Source: JAWKJY01 sp041393535 | GTDB taxonomy: Bacteria > Actinomycetota > Thermoleophilia > Gaiellales > Gaiellaceae | Length of the DNA: 64,000 bases | NCBI GenBank assembly: GCA_041393535.1 | Contig: JAWKJY010000004.1 | Span: 372,001-436,000 of the forward strand | Reading direction: 5' to 3' | Part shown: in pieces, positions 1 to 8,516 of the stretch | How the letters are laid out: each line of letters begins with the position of its first letter | Numbering within the stretch: the stretch's first letter is position 1 | Program-made: the position numbers and the translations under genes | The notes under the pieces: model-generated | Told to the model about the DNA's origin: nothing | The model's database searches: none | What the model saw: only the letters and a program-made list of their open reading frames with translations

Positions 1-340
1 GGGACGGCGAGAGGCCGCTGCGTCGCAGCGCGCGGCCCGCGGCGCTGCCGACGAGCAGCGCGGTCAGCGTGCGCGTGTCGCGGTAGGGGAGCCGCGCCTC
101 CGGTAGCGCGCGAGCCGCGGTGGGGACGACCGCGAGCGAGTCGACGATCCGCAGCACGCCGCGCAGGAGGGGCGAGGTCACGCCGGCCGAGCGGACACGC
201 TTGGCACCCGACGCGACCTCGATCCGGCCGTCCCCGGTGCGGACGGCGAGCGCCCAGTGGCCGGGCCCGTGCACGAGGACGCCGTTCGCGAGCGCCATGC
301 CGCCGACGCGCGACGGCCGCTCGGCCAGCTCGCCGCTCAC
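1..340 (-). CDS. DUF1385 family protein, partial (C-terminus beyond left edge)
   Basis: The first 113 residues are visible, reading leftward from a GTG start at 340. The segment VGGMALANGVLVHGPGHWA near residues 12-30 matches the N-terminal signature of the DUF1385 family (the family of Bacillus YqhQ, predicted membrane proteins of unknown function). The GTG overlaps the TGA of the upstream M20 peptidase gene (GTGA, 337-340), so the two are probably translationally coupled. The rest of the gene, where the family's membrane helices should lie, is outside the window. The family call rests on this N-terminal motif only; no function can be assigned. Confidence 0.8.
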   Translation of the reverse strand, partial: MSGELAERPSRVGGMALANGVLVHGPGHWALAVRTGDGRIEVASGAKRVRSAGVTSPLLRGVLRIVDSLAVVPTAARALPEARLPYRDTRTLTALLVGSAAGRALRRSGLSPS

Positions 341-1632
341 GCGAGCAGCTCCCGGGCGACGTCGACGAGGAAGCGCGTGCCGAGCTCGAGGTCCTCGACG
401 TGGATCCGCTCGTCGGCGGAGTGGATCAGGCTGGCCGCGAGCTGCGGGTGCATCGTCCGCATCGGGAAGAACCCGTAGGCGATCGTCCCGAACGTCTGCC
501 GGAGGTAGTGGCTGTCCGTGAAGCCTGGCAGCAGGATCGGCGCGAGCGCGGCGCCCGGCTCCTCGCGCTCGACGAAGCGCGCGCAGGCCTCCCAGAGCGG
601 CGTCCCGAGCGCGGATCGGGTGCCGCCGTTCGGCGCGCCCCAGTGGAGCTCGTAGCCGTCCGGCCCGAGCGCGGCGCGCACGTCCGCCTCGACCTCCGCC
701 TGCGGCTGGCCGGGGAGCAGGCGGCAGTCGCACGTGATCTCGCACGACCCCGGGATGACGTTGATGCGCGCGGAGGCGCGGATCTGCGTCGGCGCGACCG
801 TGGCCCGCAGCATCGGCTCCAGCATGGCGGCCGCGGCGGGGCTCGCGCGGCGGAGCGCATCGAGCGCGTCCTCCGGCGGGCGGTCGGGCCCGACGAGCGC
901 CTCGAGGAACGCCCCGGTCTCCGGCCCGACGTGGACGCGGGTGCCGACCCGCCCGAGCCGCTCGATCAGCGGCGCCGCCCGGAGCAGCGCGTTCTCCGCC
1001 ACGGCCGGCATCGAGGCGTGTCCGCTCCTGCCGGGGACGCGGACGGTGAACGGCGACGTGGCCTTCTCGGCGGTCGAGCAGAGGTAGAGCGGCCGTCCGC
1101 CCACCTCGATCCGGTCGCCGGAGCCCTCGTTCACGCACCAGGTCGCGCGGACCGCCTCGGGGTGGACCTCGCAGAGCCACGAGAGCCCGTAGCCGTCGCC
1201 CACCTCCTCGTCGGCGACCGCGGCCAGGATCAGGTCGCCCGTCGGCCGGAAGCCCTCGCGGGCGAGCGTCGCGAGCGCGACGGCGGCGGCGGCGACCTGG
1301 CCCTTCATGTCGAGCGCGCCCCGGCCCCAGACGTGGTCGTCGCGGAGCTCGCCCGACCACGGGTCGACCGACCACTCGGCGGGATCGGCGACGACGGTGT
1401 CGGTGTGGCCGAGCAGGAGCAGGCGAGGCGCCTCCGGGTCGCGGCCCGGGATGCGCGCGACGAGGTTCGCCCGCTCGGGCACGCGGCCGTAGAGCGCGCA
1501 GTCGACGCCGCGCAGCTCGAGGTACCCGCGCAGCAGCTCCGCCGCGCGGGTCTCGTTCCCGGGCGGGTTGACCGTGTCGAGGCGCACGAGCGCCCGCAGC
1601 AGGTCGACGACCTCCTCGCGCAGCGCGCTCAC
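337..1632 (-). CDS. M20 family metallopeptidase (ArgE/DapE/carboxypeptidase G2-like)
   Basis: A 431-residue zinc-dependent amidohydrolase, probably cytosolic, that cleaves an N-acyl or peptide bond; the substrate cannot be told from sequence. The first metal motif is LLLGHTDTV (H76, D78), the bridging aspartate is D108 in GRGALDMKG, and the catalytic/metal pair is E142-E143 in VADEEVGDG, followed by a lid dimerisation domain. I start at GTG 1632, where homology to the family begins (VSALREEVVDLL). No Shine-Dalgarno sequence precedes it, but a 21-codon frame (1629-1694) ends on this GTG. Its own TGA overlaps the GTG of the DUF1385 gene. It diverges from rarA. Confidence 0.88.
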   Translation of the reverse strand: MSALREEVVDLLRALVRLDTVNPPGNETRAAELLRGYLELRGVDCALYGRVPERANLVARIPGRDPEAPRLLLLGHTDTVVADPAEWSVDPWSGELRDDHVWGRGALDMKGQVAAAAVALATLAREGFRPTGDLILAAVADEEVGDGYGLSWLCEVHPEAVRATWCVNEGSGDRIEVGGRPLYLCSTAEKATSPFTVRVPGRSGHASMPAVAENALLRAAPLIERLGRVGTRVHVGPETGAFLEALVGPDRPPEDALDALRRASPAAAAMLEPMLRATVAPTQIRASARINVIPGSCEITCDCRLLPGQPQAEVEADVRAALGPDGYELHWGAPNGGTRSALGTPLWEACARFVEREEPGAALAPILLPGFTDSHYLRQTFGTIAYGFFPMRTMHPQLAASLIHSADERIHVEDLELGTRFLVDVARELLA

Positions 1633-1694
1633 GGCCGGTCGCTCGGGTCGGGCAGTGAGCGGACCGCCACTGCGTTCGGGTGCCGCGCGACCAT
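1629..1694 (-). CDS. Possible 21-residue leader ORF coupled to the M20 peptidase
   Basis: An ATG at 1694 opens a 21-codon frame whose TGA (1631-1629) overlaps the GTG start of the peptidase as GTGA. A -10-like TATCCT (1709-1704) ends 9 nt before the ATG, so the message could be leaderless for this frame and the peptidase reached by termination-reinitiation. Eighteen of twenty sense codons end in G or C, compatible with coding but weak in such GC-rich DNA. No homology is recognisable. It may only be untranslated leader. Confidence 0.35.
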   Translation of the reverse strand: MVARHPNAVAVRSLPDPSDRP

Positions 1695-1765
1695 GGCCCG
1701 GCCAGGATAGTCGCCGCGTGGAGCGCTCCGGCGGCGGCGACCAGCCGCCGCGCCATACTCCCCGC

Positions 1766-3025
1766 ATGGCCGACCTCTTCAGCGACGCCGCCCAGGTGCG
1801 CATGGCGACCCACGCGCCGCTCGCCCAGCGGCTGCGGCCGCGGCGGCTGGAGGACTTCGTCGGCCAGCGGCAGGTCGTCGGCGAGGGGTCCGCGCTGCGT
1901 CTCGCGATCGCCCAGGACAGGCTCCGCTCGGCGATCTTCTACGGGCCGCCCGGGACGGGCAAGACGACGCTCGCCCGGATCGTCGCCTCGTCGACGGGGG
2001 CCGCGTTCGAGGAGCTGTCCGCGGTCTCGGCGAGCGTCTCCGAGGTGCGTGCCGTGCTCCAGCGGGCGCGCGATCGCCTGGGCGCGAACGGCGAGCGCAC
2101 GATCCTCTTCCTCGACGAGATCCACCGCTTCAACAAGGCGCAGCAGGACGCGCTCCTGCCCGCGGTCGAGGAGGGCCTCGTCACGCTGATCGGGGCGACG
2201 ACCGAGAACCCGTACTTCGAGGTGAACGCGGCGCTCATGTCGCGCGTGCAGCTCTACGTGCTCGAGCCCCTGTCGGACGACGACCTCGCGGTGCTCGTCC
2301 GGCGCGGCGCCGACGAGCTCGGGGTCGACCTGCCGGACGCGCTCGCCGCCACGATCGCCCACCGCGCCGGCGGCGACGCACGCTCGGCGCTGACGATCCT
2401 CGAGGTGGCGGCCCAGACGGCCGAGGCGGAGGGCCAGCCGCTCGCGGAACGGCACCTCGACGACGCCGCGCGCAAGCGGCCCTACGTCTACGACCGCTCG
2501 GGCGACCGCCACTACGACATCGCCTCGGCCTTCATCAAGTCGATGCGCGGAGGCGACGCGGACGCCGCGGTCTACTACCTGGTCGCGATGCTCGAGGCGG
2601 GCGAGGACCCCCGCTTCGTCGCCCGGCGGATGATCGTGCTCGCCTCCGAGGACGTCGGGAACGCCGACCCCCACGCGCTGCCGCTCGCCATGGCCGCCGC
2701 GCACGCGCTCGAGCACGTCGGGCTGCCCGAGGCGCGGATCAACCTCGCCCAGGCGGCGATCTACCTCGCGCGGTCGCCCAAGTCGAACGCGGTGATCAAG
2801 GCGCTCGGCGCCGCCGCGGCCGACGTGCGCGAGCACGGCGTCCTGCGCCCGCCGCCGTTCCTGCGCGACGCGCACTACCGCGGCGCGCGCGAGCTGGGCC
2901 ACGGCGTCGGGTACGTCTACCCGCACGACGATCCGCGCGGCTTCGACGTCGACCACCTGCCGGAGCAGCTGCGCGGGCGCCGGTACGTCCCGGACGACCC
3001 GCCGCCCCGTGGTGGCAGGAGCTAG
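1766..3025 (+). CDS. rarA: Replication-associated recombination protein RarA (MgsA) AAA+ ATPase
   Basis: A 419-residue clamp-loader-like AAA+ ATPase that acts at stalled replication forks. After a short N-terminus, the region RPRRLEDFVGQ leads into Walker A (YGPPGTGKTTLA, residues 59-70) and Walker B/sensor sequence FLDEIHRFNKAQQDALLP, which is diagnostic for RarA. The C-terminal half carries the MgsA tetramerisation region (YDIASAFIKSMRGGD, SEDVGNADP). Start is ATG 1766, 6 nt after a CATACT -10-like box (1754-1759), so the mRNA is probably leaderless. The 3' end overlaps the convergent threonine synthase gene by 4 bp. Confidence 0.95.
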   Translation: MADLFSDAAQVRMATHAPLAQRLRPRRLEDFVGQRQVVGEGSALRLAIAQDRLRSAIFYGPPGTGKTTLARIVASSTGAAFEELSAVSASVSEVRAVLQRARDRLGANGERTILFLDEIHRFNKAQQDALLPAVEEGLVTLIGATTENPYFEVNAALMSRVQLYVLEPLSDDDLAVLVRRGADELGVDLPDALAATIAHRAGGDARSALTILEVAAQTAEAEGQPLAERHLDDAARKRPYVYDRSGDRHYDIASAFIKSMRGGDADAAVYYLVAMLEAGEDPRFVARRMIVLASEDVGNADPHALPLAMAAAHALEHVGLPEARINLAQAAIYLARSPKSNAVIKALGAAAADVREHGVLRPPPFLRDAHYRGARELGHGVGYVYPHDDPRGFDVDHLPEQLRGRRYVPDDPPPRGGRS

Positions 3026-4158
3026 GCCTTGCGCTCGTCCAGGTGCGCCCGGATCGCGGCCTCGGTCTTGAGGCCGTGGCCGGTGATCGCGAGCACGACG
3101 CGCTCGCCGGGCTCGAGCTCGCCCCGCCCGGCGAGCAGGTCGAGCGCCGCCCACGTCGCCGCGCTCGTCGGCTCGGCCAGGACGCCGCTCGCCGCCAGGC
3201 GGTCCGACGCGGCCCAGATCGCCTCGTCGGAGACGGCGATGCCCCCGCCCCCGCTCGCGCGGATCGCGGCGAGCGCCTCGACGCCGCGCGGCGGGCGCGC
3301 GATCAGCATCCCCTCGGCGATCGACGGGCCGCCGTCCGTGTCCTCCGGGCGGGTCGAGCCGGCGGCGAGCGCGCGGACGAGCGGGGCGCACGCCTCGCTC
3401 TGGACCGCGTAGAGGCGCGGAACGCGGTCGATCACGCCGGCCTCGGCCAGGGCGGCGAAGCCGAGCGCCGCGCCGAGCAGCAGCCCGCCCGCGCCCGTCG
3501 GGATCAGGATCGCGTCGGGCGCGCGGCCGTCGAGCTGCTCCCAGAGCTCGAAGGCGAACGTGCGCGTGCCCGCCTGGTAGAGCGGGTTCCAGAGGTGCGT
3601 CGCGTAGACGGCGTCGCTCGTCGCGAGCCGCTCGAGCAGCGCCGCGGTCGCGTTCGGACGCGGGCCAGGCACCCGGACGACGTGCGCGCCGTGGGCGCGG
3701 CCCTGCGTCAGCTTCCCGGGCGATGCGTGCTCGGGGACGAACAGGGTGCAGGCGATCCCGGCGCGGGCGCAGTACGCGGCGAGCGCCGCGCCGGCGTTCC
3801 CGGACGAGTCCTCGACCACGTCGCGCACGCCCTGCTCGCGCAGCCAGCCGACGAGGACGGCGGCGCCGCGGTCCTTGAACGAGCCCGTCGGGAGCGCTCC
3901 CTCGAGCTTGAGCGTCGCGGTCGCTCCGCGCCAGGGCAGCTCGACGAGCGGCGTCGTCGGCTCGCCCAGGGAGACCGCGGGGACGGGGATCCAGGCGGCG
4001 TAGCGCCCGAGCCCGGCTCCCGTCCGCGCCGCGGCGGGGTCGAGCGGCGCCGGGGCGAGCGAGAACGGCCCGTCGCAGGCGGGGCAGCGGTACGTGCGCA
4101 GGTCGCCGTCCCACGCGGTCGCGCAGGCCGGGCAGACGAGCGCGGGCCCGCGGGCCAC
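3022..4158 (-). CDS. thrC: Threonine synthase (PLP-dependent)
   Basis: A 378-residue fold-type II PLP enzyme; threonine synthases turn O-phosphohomoserine into threonine. An N-terminal zinc ribbon (C9, C12, C25, C28) precedes the catalytic domain, as in many archaeal and actinobacterial threonine synthases. K95 in LPTGSFKDRG is the PLP-binding lysine, and EDSSGNAGAALAAY is the substrate/phosphate loop. The GTG start at 4158 lies 4 nt after the lipA stop with no clear ribosome-binding site, so it is probably translated by coupling at the end of the E2-lipB-lipA unit. A related beta-replacing PLP enzyme is a less likely alternative. Confidence 0.82.
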   Translation of the reverse strand: MARGPALVCPACATAWDGDLRTYRCPACDGPFSLAPAPLDPAAARTGAGLGRYAAWIPVPAVSLGEPTTPLVELPWRGATATLKLEGALPTGSFKDRGAAVLVGWLREQGVRDVVEDSSGNAGAALAAYCARAGIACTLFVPEHASPGKLTQGRAHGAHVVRVPGPRPNATAALLERLATSDAVYATHLWNPLYQAGTRTFAFELWEQLDGRAPDAILIPTGAGGLLLGAALGFAALAEAGVIDRVPRLYAVQSEACAPLVRALAAGSTRPEDTDGGPSIAEGMLIARPPRGVEALAAIRASGGGGIAVSDEAIWAASDRLAASGVLAEPTSAATWAALDLLAGRGELEPGERVVLAITGHGLKTEAAIRAHLDERKA

Positions 4159-4162
4159 GCGC

Positions 4163-5086
4163 CTAGAGGGCGGCCGGGCCGCGCCCGGTCTCGGCGGCGC
4201 GGCGCTGCTCCTCCGCGCGGTACGAGGAGCGCACGAGCGGCCCCGCGAAGACCGAGCCGAAGCCCATCCGCTCGCCCTCCTCGCGGAACCGCCGGAACTC
4301 GTCCGGGTGCACCCAGCGGTCGATCGCCGCGTGCTTCGGCGAGGGCTGGAGGTACTGGCCGATCGTGACGACGTCGACGCCGTGCGCGCGCAGCTCGCGC
4401 ATCGTCTCGAGCACCTCGTCGTTCGTCTCGCCCAGGCCGACGATGATCCCCGACTTCGTCAGCACGGGGTAGTCGGCGACCTCCTTCGCGCGCCGGAGGA
4501 GCCAGAGCGCCCGGTCGAACTCGACCTTCGCGCCGCGCATGCGCTTGTGCAGGCGGCGCACGGTCTCGATGTTGTGGTTGAAGACGTCCGGCCGCGCGCC
4601 GAGCACGATCGCGAGCGCCTCCTCCTCGACCCCGAGGAAGTCCGGGGTGAGCACCTCGATCGACGCGTCGGGCACCTTCGCGCGGAGCGCGCGGATCGTG
4701 GCTGCGAAGTGACCGGCCCCGCGGTCGGGCACGTCGTCGCGGTCGACGGACGTGACGACCACGTGCTTCAGGCCCATCTGCGACGCGGCGTGCGCCAGCC
4801 GGAGCGGCTCGAGCGGGTCGGGCGGCTGCTCGGGCCGGCCCGAGTCGACGTAGCAGTAGCGGCACGCGCGCGTGCACGTCTCGCCGAGGATCTGGAAGGT
4901 CGCGGTGCCGTGCCCCCAGCACTCGGCGATGTTCGGGCAGCGCGCCTCCTCGCAGATCGTGTTCAGGCGCTGCTCGCGAACGATGCCCTGGATCTCCTGG
5001 TAGCGCCCGTCGAGCGCGGGCGCGCGGACCTTCATCCACTCGGGGCGGCGCGGGCGCGTGCCGACGGGGAGCGACCCGCTGCTCAT
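4163..5086 (-). CDS. lipA: Lipoyl synthase
   Basis: A 307-residue radical-SAM enzyme that inserts two sulfurs into octanoyl groups on carrier domains. The auxiliary cluster motif CX4CX5C is at C45, C50 and C56, and the radical-SAM CX3CX2C motif is at C71, C75 and C78. The downstream region VFNHNIETVRRLHKRMRG and the C-terminal RSSYRA segment are typical of LipA. The ATG at 5086 overlaps the lipB TGA (ATGA, 5083-5086). It sits in a minus-strand unit with the lipoyl-bearing E2 gene and lipB, so substrate protein and modifying enzymes are co-transcribed. Confidence 0.97.
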   Translation of the reverse strand: MSSGSLPVGTRPRRPEWMKVRAPALDGRYQEIQGIVREQRLNTICEEARCPNIAECWGHGTATFQILGETCTRACRYCYVDSGRPEQPPDPLEPLRLAHAASQMGLKHVVVTSVDRDDVPDRGAGHFAATIRALRAKVPDASIEVLTPDFLGVEEEALAIVLGARPDVFNHNIETVRRLHKRMRGAKVEFDRALWLLRRAKEVADYPVLTKSGIIVGLGETNDEVLETMRELRAHGVDVVTIGQYLQPSPKHAAIDRWVHPDEFRRFREEGERMGFGSVFAGPLVRSSYRAEEQRRAAETGRGPAAL

Positions 5087-5814
5087 CGGGCCCCCGCCGC
5101 GGCGCGCTTCCTCTCCGCGATGCCCTGGTGGCGCGGCTGCGGCCACACGCCCAGGCCGTCGTCGGCGGGGAGCTCCTCGAGCTGGAGGTCGAAGACCTCG
5201 CCGATGGCGGCCGCCGCGAGCGGGCGCACCTCGTCGACGGAGACGGGCCGGCCGAGCTCGCGCTCGATCGTCGTGAACTGCGCCCCGTCGAGCCCGCAGG
5301 CCGTGATCCAGTCCGTGAAGACGGACGGGTCGAGGCCGACGTTCAGCGCGTAGCCGTGCGTCGTCACCCAGCGGGAGATGTGGACGCCGATGGAGCAGAG
5401 CTTGCGGGGCGGGCGGTCGAGCCAGACGCCCGTCAGCCCGTCGAAGCGGACGCCGGTCAGCCCGAGCGTCCCGATCGCGCGGATCACGGACTCCTCGAGG
5501 TCGCGCACGTACCGCTTCACGTCGCGCCCGTGGCGATTCAGGTCGAAGATCGGGTAGCAGACGAGCTGCCCGGGCCCGTGGTACGTGGACTTCCCGCCCC
5601 GGTCGGTCTCGACGACCTCGACGTCGACGCCGGGCGGCAGGTGCAGCTCGCCCTCGTCCGTGCGCCGGCCGAGCGTCACCGTCGGCGGGTGCTCGAGCAG
5701 GATCACCGTGTCCGGGATCGCGCCCTGGGAGACCGCCGCCGCGAGCTGCCGCTGGAGGTCCCACGCCTCCTGGTAGGGCACGCGCCCGAGGTTCAGCAGG
5801 TAGCCGGTGCGCAC
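5083..5814 (-). CDS. lipB: Octanoyltransferase LipB
   Basis: A 243-residue enzyme that moves octanoate from acyl carrier protein to lipoyl domains and supplies the LipA substrate. It contains the RGGKSTYHGPGQ motif (residues 72-83), catalytic lysine K138 in RKLCSIGVHISRW and the acyl-accepting cysteine C173 in ITACGLDG. The GTG at 5814 follows a GAGAGGG stretch that can serve as ribosome-binding site. It lies 31 nt downstream of the E2 gene and overlaps lipA by 4 nt. The C-terminal 20 residues are basic and alanine-rich and do not resemble the conserved fold. Confidence 0.96.
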   Translation of the reverse strand: MRTGYLLNLGRVPYQEAWDLQRQLAAAVSQGAIPDTVILLEHPPTVTLGRRTDEGELHLPPGVDVEVVETDRGGKSTYHGPGQLVCYPIFDLNRHGRDVKRYVRDLEESVIRAIGTLGLTGVRFDGLTGVWLDRPPRKLCSIGVHISRWVTTHGYALNVGLDPSVFTDWITACGLDGAQFTTIERELGRPVSVDEVRPLAAAAIGEVFDLQLEELPADDGLGVWPQPRHQGIAERKRAAAGAR

Positions 5815-5845
5815 GTCCCTCTCGCTCCCGTCCGGTCGGGCCGGC

Positions 5846-7209
5846 TCAGTACGCGTCCGCGTCCCAGGTCTCGAGGTTGATCCGCAGGTCGCGCATGAAC
5901 GGCGCCGCGTACGCGCCGTCGATCAGCCGGTGGTCGTAGGTGAGGCACAGGTTCATCATCGGGCGGATGGCGATCGCGTCGTTCCCGTCCGCGTCGGTGA
6001 TCACGACGGGGCGCTTGACGATCGCCTCGACGTCGAGGATGGCGGAGGTGCCGACCGGGATGATCGGCGTGCCCGCGATCGCGCCGAAGCCGCCGGGGTT
6101 CGTGATCGTGAAGCTCGCGCCGCGGACCTCGTCGGGGGAGAGCTTCTTCGACCGCGCGCGGTCGGCCAGATCGAGGATCGCCCGCGTCAGGCCGAGCAGG
6201 TTCTTCTCCTCGGCGTGCTGGATCACCGGGACGATCAGGCCCTTGCCGTCATCGAGGGCGACCGCGACGCCGAGGTTCACGTGCTGCTTCACCACGATCG
6301 AGTCGCCGCGGATCTCGCCGTTGATCCACGGCCACTTCGCGAGCGCGTCGATCGCGGCGCGGGCGATGAACGGCATGTACGTGAGACGGACGCCGTGCTT
6401 CGCCTCGAACTCCTTCTTCAGGGCGTTGCGGATCCCGACGACCTTCGACATGTCGATCTCGAACACGGTCGTGACCGGCGCGTACGTCTCGATCGACTGC
6501 CGCATGTGCTCCGAGATGCTCCGCCGCATGACGCTCATGCGCTCGAGTCGCTCGCCCTCGCCGGCCGCCGCGGGCGCGGCGTGGGCCGCCGCCGGCTTCG
6601 GCGGCGCGGGGGTGGCCGCGGGCGCGGCCGGTGCGGGCGCCGTCGGCGCGGCCAGGGCGGGTGCGGTGCAGGTGCCGTCGGGGCCGGTGCGGCGGGCGCC
6701 TGGCCGCGACCCTCGACGAAGGCCAGGATGTCCGTCTTGGTCACGCGGCCGCCGCGGCCCGTGCCCGGGACGGCGGAGACGTCGACGCCGTGCTCGGCGG
6801 CGATGCGCGCGACGACGGGCGAGACGAACGCGCGGCCCTCGCCGTCGACGTCCTCGTCGGCCTGCGGTGCGGTCGGCGCGGCCTGCTCGGGCGCGGCGGC
6901 GACGGGCTCGGGCGCGGCGACGGGCTCGGGCGCCGCGGGGGCGGCCGGCGGCGCGGCGCCCTCGGGGAGGATGTGCGCGATCGTCGTGCCGACCTCGACC
7001 GTCTCGCCCTCCTGGACGAGGATCTGGCCGAGCACGCCGGACGCGGGCGACGGGACCTCCGTGTCCACCTTGTCGGTCGAGATCTCGAGCAGTGGCTCGT
7101 CGGCGGCGACGGGCTCGCCCTCGGACTTGAGCCACTTGGTGATCGTCCCCTCGGAGACCGACACGCCCATCTGGGGCATGACCACCTCGACGCCGGTTCC
7201 CGTTGTCAC
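5846..7209 (-). pseudogene. 2-oxoacid dehydrogenase E2 acyltransferase, split by a frameshift
   Basis: The dihydrolipoamide acyltransferase core of a 2-oxoacid dehydrogenase complex. The N-terminal frame (GTG 7209, preceded by AGGAGG) encodes a lipoyl domain with the lipoylated lysine K47 in EISTDKVDTE, an Ala/Pro linker and an E1/E3-binding domain (FVSPVVARIAAEHGVDV). The catalytic domain, with DHRLIDGAYAAPFM near the C-terminus, is in the next frame. The frames join near 6664; restoring one G turns the junction into a normal Pro-Ala linker and gives 454 residues, a usual E2 length. Both halves look functional, so a sequencing error or recent mutation is likely. A SucB/OdhB or PdhC role cannot be decided because no E1 or E3 gene is nearby. 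lipB and lipA follow. Confidence 0.85.
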
Positions 7210-7354
7210 CCGTCCTCCTTCGCCCTCGGCCCGCGAGGCCACTCTACCTGCCACCGCCCACGACCGCGCGCGCGGGGAAAGGCCCTCCGGGCGGTGGTTT
7301 CGCGCCCGTCCGTTCGCGTCATCGGCGGTCCGTCGCGCGGGTAGAGTCCAGGGC

Positions 7355-7660
7355 ATGGGATCGGCCGCGGAATGGCTCCGGCAGGAGCGACGCAAGACGC
7401 TCGGCGACTGGGTCGCGGTCTGCCTCGCGTGCGGGCACGCGCAGCGCTACTTCGACGAGAGCGAGGGCTCGCTGCCGGCGGCCTGCCCGGCCTGCGCAGG
7501 CGAGATGCGCCACCGCTGCCCGGCCTGCGACGCGCGCTTCAGCTCGGTCTTCGCGATCGACTGCGAGGCGTGCGGCAAGCCGCTGCGCGACCCGGAGGTC
7601 CTCGGCATGAGGATCCGGCGCAGCGAGCCCGGCTCGCCGCGCCGCCCGCGCCGCGTCTAG
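7355..7660 (+). CDS. Small multi-zinc-ribbon protein
   Basis: A 101-residue protein of unknown function with four CXXC knuckles (CLAC, CPAC, CPAC, CEAC), enough for two zinc-ribbon sites. The N-terminus is a short basic helix (WLRQERRKTLGDW) and the C-terminus a basic Arg/Pro tail, which may suggest nucleic-acid or ribosome association (inference). Start is ATG 7355, 7 nt after TAGAGT (7342-7347), so it is probably leaderless. It diverges from the E2/lipoate unit and converges on the ASCH-like gene. Confidence 0.7.
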   Translation: MGSAAEWLRQERRKTLGDWVAVCLACGHAQRYFDESEGSLPAACPACAGEMRHRCPACDARFSSVFAIDCEACGKPLRDPEVLGMRIRRSEPGSPRRPRRV

Positions 7661-7676
7661 GCCGCCGGGCGCGTCC

Positions 7677-8027
7677 TCAGGACGCGACGATCTCGGAGAA
7701 CTGGATGATCGTCACGAGGTCGTCCTCGGTGACGTCGCGGTTGTAGAGCTGGCTGAGGAAGTGGACCATGTCCTCGGTCCGCCGGATCTCCGGGTTGTCG
7801 CGCTCGAGCTCGCGCGGCGAGCACTCGCGGAGCGGCTTCACCTCGATCTTGTCGATCACCGCGTCGAAGATCTTGTGGCGCGGCCCGAAGCGCTGGCCGG
7901 TGAGGATCGCGACGATCTGGCCCTTCTTGTACTTGTCCGACTTGTCGCCGAGCCGGATCGTTGCCTGCTTGCGCCGGCTACGGAGCTGGTCGGCGACGAT
8001 GGGCGAGTAGAAGTTCAGCGCGTACAC
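7677..8027 (-). CDS. ASCH/PUA-like domain protein
   Basis: A 116-residue protein whose N-terminus (YALNFYSPIVADQLRSRRK, then TIRLGDKSDKYKKGQIV) resembles ASCH-domain proteins, a PUA-like fold linked to RNA binding. The remainder is mixed alpha/beta with charged patches; no catalytic motif is visible. The GTG at 8027 follows GGAGGA, so unlike its neighbours it appears to use a Shine-Dalgarno site. It lies 34 nt downstream of the Nudix gene on the same strand. The fold assignment is moderate; the function is unknown. Confidence 0.68.
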   Translation of the reverse strand: MYALNFYSPIVADQLRSRRKQATIRLGDKSDKYKKGQIVAILTGQRFGPRHKIFDAVIDKIEVKPLRECSPRELERDNPEIRRTEDMVHFLSQLYNRDVTEDDLVTIIQFSEIVAS

Positions 8028-8061
8028 GGGTCCTCCCGCGGCGGTGCCGCGAACGGTCGCA

Positions 8062-8499
8062 TCATAGCCCCAGCGCGGCCGTCCGCTCCTGGGCGAGGAC
8101 GGCCATGTCCCGCTCGCCGCGGTAGCTCAGGAGCCGGTGCGCGTCCGCCAGCGGCAGCCAGCCCGTGTCGGCCACCTCGTGGGCGTGCTCTGCCGGCACG
8201 TCGCCCAGGCGGCCCCCGACCGCGACGACGAGGAAGAAGGCCACGACCTTGGCGACGCGCTCGCCCTCCCAGGTGTAGACGTAGCGCACGTCGCCGAGCT
8301 TCTCGACGACCTCGCCGACGAGGCCGGTCTCCTCGGCCACCTCGCGCACCGCTGCCTGGGCCGGCGTCTCGCCCGGGTTCGGCGCCCCCTTCGGCAGCGC
8401 CCAGACGCCCCGCTTGCCGCCGGGCGTGATCGCGGCGACGTGCAGCGCGCCGTCCAGTCGACGGACGACGACGCCCCCCGCGGAGAACTCGCGACGCAC
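8062..8499 (-). CDS. Nudix hydrolase
   Basis: A 145-residue pyrophosphohydrolase with a complete Nudix box: G38, E44, R52, E53, E56, E57 and G59 within GAPNPGETPAQAAVREVAEE. The opening RREFSAGGVVVRR is typical of small Nudix hydrolases of the MutT/Ap4A type; the substrate is unknown. I choose GTG 8499 over the upstream GTG 8523 because TAGTCT (8512-8507) ends 7 nt before it and because 8523 lies inside a CIRCE element. The upstream CIRCE (8517-8543) would cover the region upstream of this -10, so HrcA may also repress this gene. Confidence 0.85.
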   Translation of the reverse strand: MRREFSAGGVVVRRLDGALHVAAITPGGKRGVWALPKGAPNPGETPAQAAVREVAEETGLVGEVVEKLGDVRYVYTWEGERVAKVVAFFLVVAVGGRLGDVPAEHAHEVADTGWLPLADAHRLLSYRGERDMAVLAQERTAALGL

Positions 8500-8516
8500 G
8501 CCGGTGAGACTACCGG

